64,000 nt of DNA. Source: Gemmatimonadota bacterium (GTDB lineage: Bacteria > Gemmatimonadota > Gemmatimonadetes > Gemmatimonadales > Gemmatimonadaceae). Made by a program: the position numbers and the translations under genes. The notes below the pieces were generated by a model, which had not been told where the DNA came from, did not search any database, and saw nothing but the letters and a program-made list of their open reading frames with translations. This document shows positions 49,415 through 57,788 of the stretch, piece by piece; the first letter of the stretch is position 1, and each line of letters starts with the position of its first letter. The stretch lies in assembly GCA_026387935.1 (NCBI GenBank), contig JAPLKU010000001.1, positions 62,001-126,000 of the forward strand, written 5' to 3'.

Positions 49415-52072
49415 TCATCGTGCGGTCCGGATTTCAAGCGGTGCATTCTTGAGTGCTCGCGCATCGATTCCGCGTTGGACGACCGGTACGCGCGACCCGC
49501 TGCCGGGCCAGATCACCTCGACATCCACGCGAACTCCTCCCGGAATTCCGAAGTGCACGGGCAGGTCGTTCTGCGAGTTGTAGCCGGAGCCCGTGTCCAC
49601 GATGCGCATGCCGAGCAGTCGGCTGGTGCCGGTGGCATAGATGCGTACCTCGGCGCCCGCGCGCGTGGCGTGGCCGAGCGAATCCAGCACGCGGACGAAG
49701 AGCGACTGATTTTTGTCCCCCGGCGCCGCGACGTTGCGCCAGACGCCGTGCATTCCCTTTGGCGCGACGCTGATGAGCGCGAGGTCCATCCGGCCGTCAC
49801 CGTCCACATCGGCCCACTCCGCGCCGTGATCGGCGACGCGCGGGAAACTCGCCGGCGTGACGTGTTCGAACGAGTGCCCCGTGTTGCGGAAGAGGTATGA
49901 CGGGTAGCTGATGTTCGTGGTGTACGTCCCGTTCACGTAGAGATCGATCTTCCCGTCGTTGTCGAAGTCTTCGAGCGCGCACGTATCGTAGCGCCCCTCG
50001 ATCGCAATGCCCCAAGCGGCGGAAACGTCCTCGAACGTGCCACCGCGATTGAGAAAGAGACCGTTCTTGCCATAGTTCGCCGAGACGATATCGAGCCGGC
50101 CGTCACCGTCCACGTCGGCCACGCACGGCCGCACTGATCCGCGGAGCGGATCGCCCACCGGCCGGCCGCCACCGGCGAGGCCCATTGCCTCGGCGACGTC
50201 GGTGAAACGGCCATGATCGTTGTGGAAGAGTCCGTTTTTGTCGCCGTCCTGGTTGGCGACATAGAGATCGAGCCACCCATCCTGGTCGTAGTCAAACCAG
50301 ACGGCGCCGACCGTCTTGCGCGGATCGGCGAGCCCGACCTGTGCGGCGATCTCGGTGAAGCGCCCATTGTCATTGCGGAACAGCATGTTGGGCCGGTCGC
50401 GCCACGCGATGAAGAGATCGTTGTCGCCATCGCCGTCGAAATCCACGAACGCGAACTGCCGCACGAGTCCGGTGGTGATGTCCGCGAGGCCCGCCGCGAC
50501 CGTGACGTCGGTGAAGTGGCCGTTCGTGTTTCGGTAGAGTCGGAGGATCGGCCGCTTCGTGGCACCGGTGTCGGGTACGAAGCCAACGATGAGATCGGAA
50601 TCACCGTCGCCGTCGAAATCGCCCCATGCCCCCGCGCGCGTTGCCCGCGCGTCGGCAACACCCGCGTCGGCGGCCACGTTCCTGAAGGTCCCGCCTTCAT
50701 TGTGGTACAGCCGGTTGGCCTCGCCGTTCATTCCAATGAAGAGGTCGGGTTTACCATCGCCGTCGAAATCGGCGAACGCGTTCACGAGCGCGGTGCCGCC
50801 GGTGAAACCGTCCGGCTGAATCTGTTCGAACGTAGGAGTGACTCCCCGCAGCACCGAGCCACCCTTCATCACGAACGCCACGCGGCGCAGTGCCTCGATG
50901 TCCTTGAGCGGATCGCCATCAACGGCGACGATATCGGCTTCGAGTCCGGCCGCAAGCGCGCCGATCTTGTCCTGCAGCCCGAGCGACTCCGCCGCGCGCG
51001 ACGTGATCTCGGTGATCGCTTCCATCGGCGCGAGCCCGGCGACTTTCACGCGATAGATGACTTCGCGCGCATTCTGGCCATGCGCGCCGGCGGTGGCATC
51101 GGTGCCGGCGAGGAGCTTGAGGCCGGGCACCTTCATGGCGCGCTTGAACATGTCGAGCTTCATGGGAATGCCTTCTTCCATGAACGTGAATCCGGCTTCG
51201 TCGTAGTTGCCGATGCCGAGGTAGCGCGGCTTGTTCTCGATGTAGTTCTGTGTGACGAGCCCGATATTCGGCTCGAAGAATGTGCCGCGCTCCTTCATGA
51301 GGTTCAGCTCGGCGTCCGTCACCTGACTGCCATGCGTGATGGCCCAGCAGCCGGCGAGGGTCGCGGCACGAACGGCAGATGCAGCGTGTGCGTGTACCCA
51401 CGTCCGCTTGCCGAGTGTCTTGGCTTCGCTGCACGCCGCCTGAATCTGTGCATCGGAGAGGGTTTGGCCGCCGCCTTCGCGAATGCTCTTGCTGGCGAAG
51501 ATCTTGATGAGGTCGGCACCCTTGGCCACCTGAGCGCGCACCCACTCGCGCACCTGTTCGGGCGTTTTGCTTGTGTCGCTGAAGGAGCCGAGCGAGGTGA
51601 TGATGCGTGGTCCGAACGCGTCGCCGGCTTCGATGAGCGTTCGCAGGTCGGCGTCGAGGGCCGAGCCGATCGACTGTACGGTGGTAAATCCGGCGGTGGC
51701 CGTGATGTATGCGTTGTCGGCGGAGCGATACAGGCGCTGGACGGGGGTCTCACCGCGATTTTCGGCTCGTCCATCGTTGCCAAAATGCGAGTCGATATGG
51801 ACGTGCGTGTCAATGAACCCCGGAAGTACCGTGTACTTGGGGAAATCGTAGGTGACCGGCATGCCGGCCACAAATGGTGCGATACCAAGAATCTTGGAGT
51901 CCACGACGGTGATCAGGACGTTCTTCGATGTCTTGCCCCGCCCGTCAATCAGGGTGCCCGCACGAATCGTGGTTTTCACCTGCGCGACGAGAGGGACGGA
52001 GACAAAACCACAGAGCGCGAGCGCTAAAGCGCTAAGCCGTATTGAGTTGCCAACGGGGCGTCGGTATGTCAC
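49415..52072 (-). CDS. Exported amidohydrolase fused to FG-GAP/VCBS propeller and ASPIC/UnbV domain
   Basis: The 885-residue protein has a signal peptide (residues 8-30, ending PLVAQ). Residues 35-420 form a complete amidohydrolase: H90 and H92 in GFIDTHVHID, K190 in DLIKIFASKS, H227/H229 in WVHAHAAS, H247 in ITHGSQ and D325 in AGTDATAG. Residues about 428-780 hold seven calcium-type repeats (DFDGDGKPDLF, DFDGDGDSDLI, DFDGDGDNDLF, DYDQDGWLDLY, DVDGDGRLDIV, DFDNDGKIDLY, DVDGDGRMDLA), one per propeller blade. Residues about 790-880 fit an ASPIC/UnbV module (VRVDVEVIWPGSGS). The parts are in one frame with no sign of an assembly join. The propeller may tether the enzyme to glycans or a partner. 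Confidence 0.88.
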   Translation of the reverse strand: MTYRRPVGNSIRLSALALALCGFVSVPLVAQVKTTIRAGTLIDGRGKTSKNVLITVVDSKILGIAPFVAGMPVTYDFPKYTVLPGFIDTHVHIDSHFGNDGRAENRGETPVQRLYRSADNAYITATAGFTTVQSIGSALDADLRTLIEAGDAFGPRIITSLGSFSDTSKTPEQVREWVRAQVAKGADLIKIFASKSIREGGGQTLSDAQIQAACSEAKTLGKRTWVHAHAASAVRAATLAGCWAITHGSQVTDAELNLMKERGTFFEPNIGLVTQNYIENKPRYLGIGNYDEAGFTFMEEGIPMKLDMFKRAMKVPGLKLLAGTDATAGAHGQNAREVIYRVKVAGLAPMEAITEITSRAAESLGLQDKIGALAAGLEADIVAVDGDPLKDIEALRRVAFVMKGGSVLRGVTPTFEQIQPDGFTGGTALVNAFADFDGDGKPDLFIGMNGEANRLYHNEGGTFRNVAADAGVADARATRAGAWGDFDGDGDSDLIVGFVPDTGATKRPILRLYRNTNGHFTDVTVAAGLADITTGLVRQFAFVDFDGDGDNDLFIAWRDRPNMLFRNDNGRFTEIAAQVGLADPRKTVGAVWFDYDQDGWLDLYVANQDGDKNGLFHNDHGRFTDVAEAMGLAGGGRPVGDPLRGSVRPCVADVDGDGRLDIVSANYGKNGLFLNRGGTFEDVSAAWGIAIEGRYDTCALEDFDNDGKIDLYVNGTYTTNISYPSYLFRNTGHSFEHVTPASFPRVADHGAEWADVDGDGRMDLALISVAPKGMHGVWRNVAAPGDKNQSLFVRVLDSLGHATRAGAEVRIYATGTSRLLGMRIVDTGSGYNSQNDLPVHFGIPGGVRVDVEVIWPGSGSRVPVVQRGIDARALKNAPLEIRTAR

Positions 52073-52143
52073 AGGCTCTCTTGATGAAGTCCAAACAGGT
52101 TAGGAAGCAGGCCGAGTCGGGCAGGGGGTAGTAGATTAGAGAT

Positions 52144-53241
52144 ATGCTCTCAGTCCCGATCAAGTTCGGCGTTCGCTCCGACTTCCGAAAGGAACTCCAC
52201 GCCCGCGTGGACGCCTATCTGGATTCGTGCGGCAGGCGCGTCCGTGCCCCTTTCGCCATGTACCGGAAGTCGTTCGTGATCATCGCCTGGCTGGCGTCGT
52301 CGTACATCGGCCTCGTCTTCTACAGCGCGAATTGGTGGCAGGGAGCCCTGTTTTCGATTTCACTTGCCATGGCGGCAGCGGGCATCAGCTTCAACATTCC
52401 GCACGACGCGAGCCACGGCAGCTATTCATCGGACCCACGGATCAATCGCGCGTTCGCGTTTGTCTTCGACATGATGGGCGCCAGTTCGTACGTCTGGCAT
52501 TGGAAGCACAATGTGCTCCACCATGGGTTCACGAACATTCCGGGTGTGGATGACGACATCAATCTTGGCGGCATGGGCCGTCTCGCGCCCACGCAGAAGC
52601 ACCTGCTCTTCCACCGCTTTCAGCACTATTACCTCTGGGTGCTGTACGGGCTGATCACGGTGAAGTGGCAGTGGGTGGATGATTTCCAGAATGTGATTTC
52701 CGCGAAGATTGGCTCCGCTGACATTCCGCGCCCCAAGGGCTTGGAAATGTTCCTCTTCGTGCTCGGGAAGGCGTTCTGGCTGACGTTCTTCGTCATCGTG
52801 CCCCTGACGCAGCACTCCTTCGGAATCTGGCTCCTCGGCTATTTCGCCGTGAACATGATGCTCGGCGTGATTGTCGCCGTGGTGTTCCAGATGGCGCACA
52901 CGGTGGAAGAGGCCGATTTCGTCGAGCCACCGCCGGGCGCTCCGGAAGAACGTATCAAAAACGAGTGGGCCGCACACCAGGTGGAGACGACGGTCAACTT
53001 TGCGCCGCGCTCGGCGGTCTGGACCTGGTACCTCGGGGGCCTCAACTACCAGATCGAGCACCATCTCTTTCCGAGCGTCAGTCATATCCACTATCCGGAG
53101 TTGGCACCGATCGTGGAGCAGACGTGCAACGAGCATGGGGTGAGTTACAGCAAGCATCCCACGTTCCGCGCGGCGATTGCGTCGCACTTCAGGTGGCTGC
53201 GCGAGATGTCGCGGCCACCGGTGGAGCCCTTGGCGGCGTAG
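52144..53241 (+). CDS. Membrane fatty acid desaturase
   Basis: The 365-residue protein has four predicted TM helices and the three His boxes of acyl-lipid/acyl-CoA desaturases: HDASH (87-91), HNVLHH (122-127) and QIEHH (near 305), the last with Q as in front-end desaturases. Together they hold the di-iron centre. It introduces a double bond into a fatty acyl chain and so adjusts membrane fluidity. Electron donors are not encoded here. It is divergent from the propeller-fused amidohydrolase with 71 bases between the starts. Confidence 0.93.
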   Translation: MLSVPIKFGVRSDFRKELHARVDAYLDSCGRRVRAPFAMYRKSFVIIAWLASSYIGLVFYSANWWQGALFSISLAMAAAGISFNIPHDASHGSYSSDPRINRAFAFVFDMMGASSYVWHWKHNVLHHGFTNIPGVDDDINLGGMGRLAPTQKHLLFHRFQHYYLWVLYGLITVKWQWVDDFQNVISAKIGSADIPRPKGLEMFLFVLGKAFWLTFFVIVPLTQHSFGIWLLGYFAVNMMLGVIVAVVFQMAHTVEEADFVEPPPGAPEERIKNEWAAHQVETTVNFAPRSAVWTWYLGGLNYQIEHHLFPSVSHIHYPELAPIVEQTCNEHGVSYSKHPTFRAAIASHFRWLREMSRPPVEPLAA

Positions 53242-53296
53242 CACCTCGGAACGTCGCGCGTTGGACACGTTCTCCGACGGCGCGCATATTCAGGAG

Positions 53297-56242
53297 ATGC
53301 CGTCATTCACGCGTAGTTTCCGCGCCCTGATTGCCCTTGGGCTCATGTTGTGTGCCGCCGGGCCACTGTCCGCGCAGGCGCCAGTTACGAAAACCCCAAT
53401 CAATCAGCCGGAGAATCCGCTGCTTCACGGATTCCGCTGGCGATCGATTGGTCCAGTTGGTCCAGGCGGCCGCGTGGATGACATCGCGGTGGATGAGAAG
53501 GCTCCGTCGACGTGGTATGTCGGGTTCGCGGCCAGCGGGGTGCTGAAGACGGTGAACAACGGCACGACGTTCGAGCCGATTTTCGATGCGCACGCGTCGT
53601 CCATCGCCGACATCGCACTTGCGCCGTCGGATCCAAACGTGATCTACGTCGCGACGGGCGAGGCGAACAATCGCCAGACCACGTCGTATGGCGATGGACT
53701 GTACAAGAGCACCAATGCCGGCCGCACCTTCGTGCACGTTGGATTTCGCGACGCGCAGACGCTGGGTCGAGTGATCGTGCACCCGCGCGATCCGAATACG
53801 GCATGGATTGCGGTCGGCGGACATTTGTATGGACCCAACGCCGAGCGCGGCGTGTTCATGACCACGGATGGCGGAAAGACATGGCACAAGACGCTCTACA
53901 TCGATGAAAACACCGGTGCGACGGAACTGGTGATCGATCCGAGCAATCCGATGAACTTGTGGGCGGCGATGTACCAGCACTCGCGCACTGCGTGGGGCTT
54001 TGTAGGTGGCGGCGCCGGCAGCGCGATTTGGCAGAGTACCGACGGCGGCCGGAAGTGGGTGAAGGTGGCGGCGCCCGGGTTGCCTCGTGGGACGATGGGT
54101 CGAATCGCGCTCGACGTCTGCAGAAAGAATCCGAACACGATCTATGCGTTGATCGAGGTGGCACCGGACAAGGAGCCAGCCCCGGCCGCAGCGCTCGACG
54201 CAGCGGCAGCGGGTCGCGGTGGCCGCGGGGCAGGCGGACGCGGCGTGCTGCCGCCCCCTCCGCCGAATCCTCAGACCTCAGGAGTCTGGCGATCGAATGA
54301 CAAAGGCAAATCCTGGACGTTTGTATCCAACGAAAACCAGCGGCCGATGTACTTCAGTCAGATTCGCGCAGATCCGAGCAACTGTGAGACGGTCTATCAG
54401 GGCGGTGTGGGGCCAACCAAGTCTGTTGACGGCGGAAAGACATGGATGGGGCTCAACAACATGGGTCACGTGGACAATCATGCCATCTGGATTGACCCGT
54501 CCAATAGCCAGCATGTGATTTACGGAAATGATGGTGGCATCGACGTTTCGTATGACGCGGGCGCCACCTGGGAGTCCGTGCGGCCCACTGCTGCCGGACT
54601 CGCCTACCACGCATCGGCCGATATGCGGCGTCCCTATTTCGTCTGCACGGGCCTGCAGGACAACGGTTCGTGGTGCGGCCCCAGCTCAGTGCGGAACGAC
54701 GAGCTTCGAGAAGGTGGCATGCGGCAGTGGATGTGGACCCGCGTGGGTGGTGGCGATGGATTCCAGAACGCGATGGACCCCACCGACCACAACATCTTTT
54801 ACACGTCGTCGCAGAACGCGAATATTGCGCGGTACAATCTCACGACCGGCGAGATGAAGTCCATCAAGCCCACGCCCGGTGGTGGGCGCGGCGGTGGCGG
54901 CGGTGGTGGCGAGGGAGAAGGTGGGCCGGCGCCTGCGGGGCGTGCCAACATCATCAACCCGATCCCCGGCACGACGGTGCAGTTCAATTGGAACACGCCA
55001 GTCATCATCTCGCCGCACAATCCGAGCACGCTGCTGCTTGGGGGCCGTTCGCTGTTCATCTCGCGCGATCGCGGCGACTCATGGACGATGACGAAGGAGC
55101 TCGGGAAGGGCATAGATTTGAACGCCCGCAAAATCATGGACGTTCCGTATTCGCAGCCGGCGTGCTCCGGCCGTGGCGGTGGAGCGGCAGGTGGCACCGC
55201 ATGCATTCTCTCGAAGGGCGATGGGTATGGCGCAAACGAGTACGGCTCGATGACTGAAGTGGCGGAGTCGCCGGTACAGCCGGGCGTACTCTGGGCGGGC
55301 ACGGACGACGGAAACGTTCAGGTGAGCCGGGACGGAGGATTCTCATGGGAAGAAGTCGGGAAAAACGTTCCCGGCGTGAACCACGAGACATATGTGTCGG
55401 GGCTCGAAGCGTCGTGGTACGACGCCGGCACCGCATACCTGGCGCTTGATGGCCATCGCAACGACGACCTGAAGCCGTACGTGTTCAAGACAACCGATTT
55501 CGGAAAGACGTGGACATCGGTGAGCGGCAATCTCCCGGCGATGGGCAATCTGAATTCCATACGTCAGGATCCCGTGAATCGGAATCTTCTCTATGCGGCG
55601 ACTGAGATGGGCTTCTTTGTCTCGCTCGACGACGGCAAGAATTGGAACCGGTTCATGCCGAATCTTCCGATTGGGCGCGTGGACGAAGTGCTCGTGCACC
55701 CGCGCGACCACGACCTGATTCTCTCCACGCATTCGCGGAGCGTCTGGATTCTGGATGACATCACCGCGCTGCAGCGCCTCACGCCGGACGTCATAACCAA
55801 AGACGCAACGGTGTTCCCAGTGCGTGACGCGATCGCCTACAAATCTGACCGGCGGTTGAGCCCGGCGATCACCGGTGACAAGGTGTGGGCTGGAGAGAGT
55901 GCGCCACGCGGCACGGCGATCACCTGGTATGCGAAGTCTGCTGCTGGTGACGCGACGATCACAATCTCGGACGTCATCACGGGACAAGCATTTCGCGCGC
56001 AAACGGTGTCGAGCGCCACTGGGCTGAACCGCTTTCAGTGGGACCTCTGTAGCACGCCGGTCCGCGCATCAGCTCCGCCTCCCGATTTCAGAAACGGATC
56101 AATCGGCGGCGTGTTCACCTGCGTCGGTGGTGGTCGCTCGGCTCTGCCCGGCACCTACCGCGTGACTGTGACCGTTGGCGGAAAGGAAATCGGAACGCAA
56201 ACGCTACGAGTGCTCGAGGATATCTGGCTGAACGAGCGGTAG
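53297..56242 (+). CDS. Exported Vps10/sortilin-like multi-Asp-box propeller protein
   Basis: The product has 981 residues from ATG 53297, where a signal peptide (RSFRALIALGLMLCAAGPLSAQ) begins. CAGGAG abuts the ATG, which is tighter than usual. The body has many Asp-box units (TNAGRTF, TDGGKTW, TDGGRKW, NDKGKSW, VDGGKTW, YDAGATW, RDRGDSW, RDGGFSW, TDFGKTW, LDDGKNW), as in Vps10/sialidase-type ten-blade propellers, followed by a beta-sandwich end. Two Gly/Arg/Pro-rich inserts interrupt it (about residues 310-330 and 530-550). No catalytic residues are evident. These exported propellers are abundant in Gemmatimonadota-like genomes, and their ligands are unknown. The EamA gene follows by 17 bases. 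Confidence 0.88.
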   Translation: MPSFTRSFRALIALGLMLCAAGPLSAQAPVTKTPINQPENPLLHGFRWRSIGPVGPGGRVDDIAVDEKAPSTWYVGFAASGVLKTVNNGTTFEPIFDAHASSIADIALAPSDPNVIYVATGEANNRQTTSYGDGLYKSTNAGRTFVHVGFRDAQTLGRVIVHPRDPNTAWIAVGGHLYGPNAERGVFMTTDGGKTWHKTLYIDENTGATELVIDPSNPMNLWAAMYQHSRTAWGFVGGGAGSAIWQSTDGGRKWVKVAAPGLPRGTMGRIALDVCRKNPNTIYALIEVAPDKEPAPAAALDAAAAGRGGRGAGGRGVLPPPPPNPQTSGVWRSNDKGKSWTFVSNENQRPMYFSQIRADPSNCETVYQGGVGPTKSVDGGKTWMGLNNMGHVDNHAIWIDPSNSQHVIYGNDGGIDVSYDAGATWESVRPTAAGLAYHASADMRRPYFVCTGLQDNGSWCGPSSVRNDELREGGMRQWMWTRVGGGDGFQNAMDPTDHNIFYTSSQNANIARYNLTTGEMKSIKPTPGGGRGGGGGGGEGEGGPAPAGRANIINPIPGTTVQFNWNTPVIISPHNPSTLLLGGRSLFISRDRGDSWTMTKELGKGIDLNARKIMDVPYSQPACSGRGGGAAGGTACILSKGDGYGANEYGSMTEVAESPVQPGVLWAGTDDGNVQVSRDGGFSWEEVGKNVPGVNHETYVSGLEASWYDAGTAYLALDGHRNDDLKPYVFKTTDFGKTWTSVSGNLPAMGNLNSIRQDPVNRNLLYAATEMGFFVSLDDGKNWNRFMPNLPIGRVDEVLVHPRDHDLILSTHSRSVWILDDITALQRLTPDVITKDATVFPVRDAIAYKSDRRLSPAITGDKVWAGESAPRGTAITWYAKSAAGDATITISDVITGQAFRAQTVSSATGLNRFQWDLCSTPVRASAPPPDFRNGSIGGVFTCVGGGRSALPGTYRVTVTVGGKEIGTQTLRVLEDIWLNER

Positions 56243-56259
56243 CGCCGGGCGAACACCGG

Positions 56260-57168
56260 ATGGCACCAACGCCGCTGCTGGTGCACGCGGCGCTGCTCAG
56301 CGTTTCGCTCTTCTTCGGTGCGAACTATGTGTTCGCGAAGATCGCGCTGCGCGAAATCACGCCGCTGGACCTGGTGGTGTTCCGCACGTCGGCGACGGCG
56401 GCGATTCTGTTCATCGCGATGCGCGTGCGTGGTCGCGCCGCGAGCGGTACCGCATCGGCTCCGCTCACCAGACAAGATCTCGCGCAGCTCTTTCTCTACA
56501 GCCTGCTCGGCGTCTCGGTGAATCAGCTCTGCTTTCTGCAGGGGTTGTCACGCACCACGGCCACGAACGCATCGATCATGCTGGTGTCGGTTCCGATTCT
56601 GACCCTCGCGTTCGCGGTGATGCTCCGCCGGGAGCGTGCGACACTGACGGGGCTGCTCGGAATCGCGATTGGCCTCAGTGGCGCGTTGCTGTTGATTATC
56701 CCGCGGGGCGGCGTTGACCTGTCGGTAAATGCGAAGGTTGGCAACCTCTTCCTGCTCGCTGGTGCCGCCAGCTACGCGATGTATCTCGTACTGACGCGCG
56801 GAATCCTGCGGCGTCATCAGCCACTTCGTGTGATCAGCTGGGTGTTTCTCTTTTCAGCAATTTCCGTACTTCCGTTCGGCTTCGGCAACATCTGGGCCGT
56901 GCTGCACACGGGGATTTCGACGGCCGGTTGGTTGAGTATTGCATATGCGGTGATCGGCGGAACCGTGTTGCCCTATTTGATCAATAACTGGGCGCTGGTG
57001 CGCACGAAATCGTCGCTCGTCGGGATGTACGTGCTCTTTCAGCCCGTGTTCGCCGGATCATTGGGCAGACTGCTGCTCAATGAGAAACTGGGGCCGAACA
57101 CCGCGATTGCCGCAGTACTTGTCGTGAGTGGAGTGCTGCTCTCGGGGTGGAAGCGGAGCGGCGAATAG
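56260..57168 (+). CDS. EamA/DMT-family transporter, 10 TM
   Basis: The 302-residue protein has ten hydrophobic helices in two homologous EamA halves. The first half has SLFFGANYVFAKIAL, VVFRTSATAAILF and FLQGLSRTTATNASIMLVSVPIL; the second has NLFLLAGAASYAMYLVLTRG and VLFQPVFAGSLGRLLLNEKL. Family members export amino acids, metabolites or nucleobases. No substrate motif is visible. It starts 17 bases after the Vps10-like gene and may be cotranscribed. Confidence 0.9.
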   Translation: MAPTPLLVHAALLSVSLFFGANYVFAKIALREITPLDLVVFRTSATAAILFIAMRVRGRAASGTASAPLTRQDLAQLFLYSLLGVSVNQLCFLQGLSRTTATNASIMLVSVPILTLAFAVMLRRERATLTGLLGIAIGLSGALLLIIPRGGVDLSVNAKVGNLFLLAGAASYAMYLVLTRGILRRHQPLRVISWVFLFSAISVLPFGFGNIWAVLHTGISTAGWLSIAYAVIGGTVLPYLINNWALVRTKSSLVGMYVLFQPVFAGSLGRLLLNEKLGPNTAIAAVLVVSGVLLSGWKRSGE

Positions 57169-57192
57169 CCGGCTCGCACCGCCGCCAGCGCG

Positions 57193-57726
57193 CTACGACC
57201 GTGCCGATGGGGGCGTGGAGTCGCCGGGGCCGAGTGCGCGCTGCATGCGCAGCGTGTCAATCCATCGGCCGAACTTGAAGCCCACCGACTTGAGCGTTCC
57301 CGCCGGCTGAAAGCCAAACCGCGTGTGGAGCGGCACAGAACCGGCGTCGGTATCGCTGATGACGGCAATCATCTGGCGGCAGCCGAGTGCTTCACACTTC
57401 TCAATCAGTGCGGCGAGCAGCGCGCTGCCGATGCCGCGGCGAGCGTGCTCGTGATGGATGTAGATGGAATTTTCCGCCGTAAAGCGGTACGCTGAACGTC
57501 CTCGATAGATCGTGGCGTATGCGTAGCCGACGATCACGCCATCGATTTCAGCGATCAGATAGGGCATGCCGTCGGCGACCACGCGCGACCACCGCTGCTC
57601 CATCTCATGGCGCGACGGCGGACTTTCTTCGAACGAGGCCCAGCTGTGCCGCACATAGTAGGCATAGATCGCGGCGACGGCCGGCATATCTTCCTGCTCA
57701 CAGGGGTGGATGCGGACGTCGGACAT
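57193..57726 (-). CDS. GNAT N-acetyltransferase (phosphinothricin acetyltransferase-like)
   Basis: The product has 177 residues from ATG 57726. The GNAT acetyl-CoA motif is HARRGIGSALLAALIEKCE, the substrate strand region is YIHHEH, and SVGFKFGRWIDTLRMQR near the C-terminus is typical of the Bar/Pat and MddA branch. Members acetylate phosphinothricin, methionine sulfoximine/sulfone or related amino acids. Methionine sulfoximine and phosphinothricin both inhibit glutamine synthetase, which is of interest given the two synthetases in this window. It is convergent with the EamA gene (24-base gap). Confidence 0.88.
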   Translation of the reverse strand: MSDVRIHPCEQEDMPAVAAIYAYYVRHSWASFEESPPSRHEMEQRWSRVVADGMPYLIAEIDGVIVGYAYATIYRGRSAYRFTAENSIYIHHEHARRGIGSALLAALIEKCEALGCRQMIAVISDTDAGSVPLHTRFGFQPAGTLKSVGFKFGRWIDTLRMQRALGPGDSTPPSARS

Positions 57727-57788
57727 TCCGAAGCTAGGCAAGCGTGCGCTGAGCTGGCAAAGTGCGATCTCGCCAACTCGACACGTAT

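Noticed and set aside
50213-52027. Long open frame on the plus strand (about 600 codons)
   Set aside because: It is antisense to the amidohydrolase fusion, whose domains and metal ligands are clear. High GC keeps the opposite frame open. The translation has no recognisable domain.
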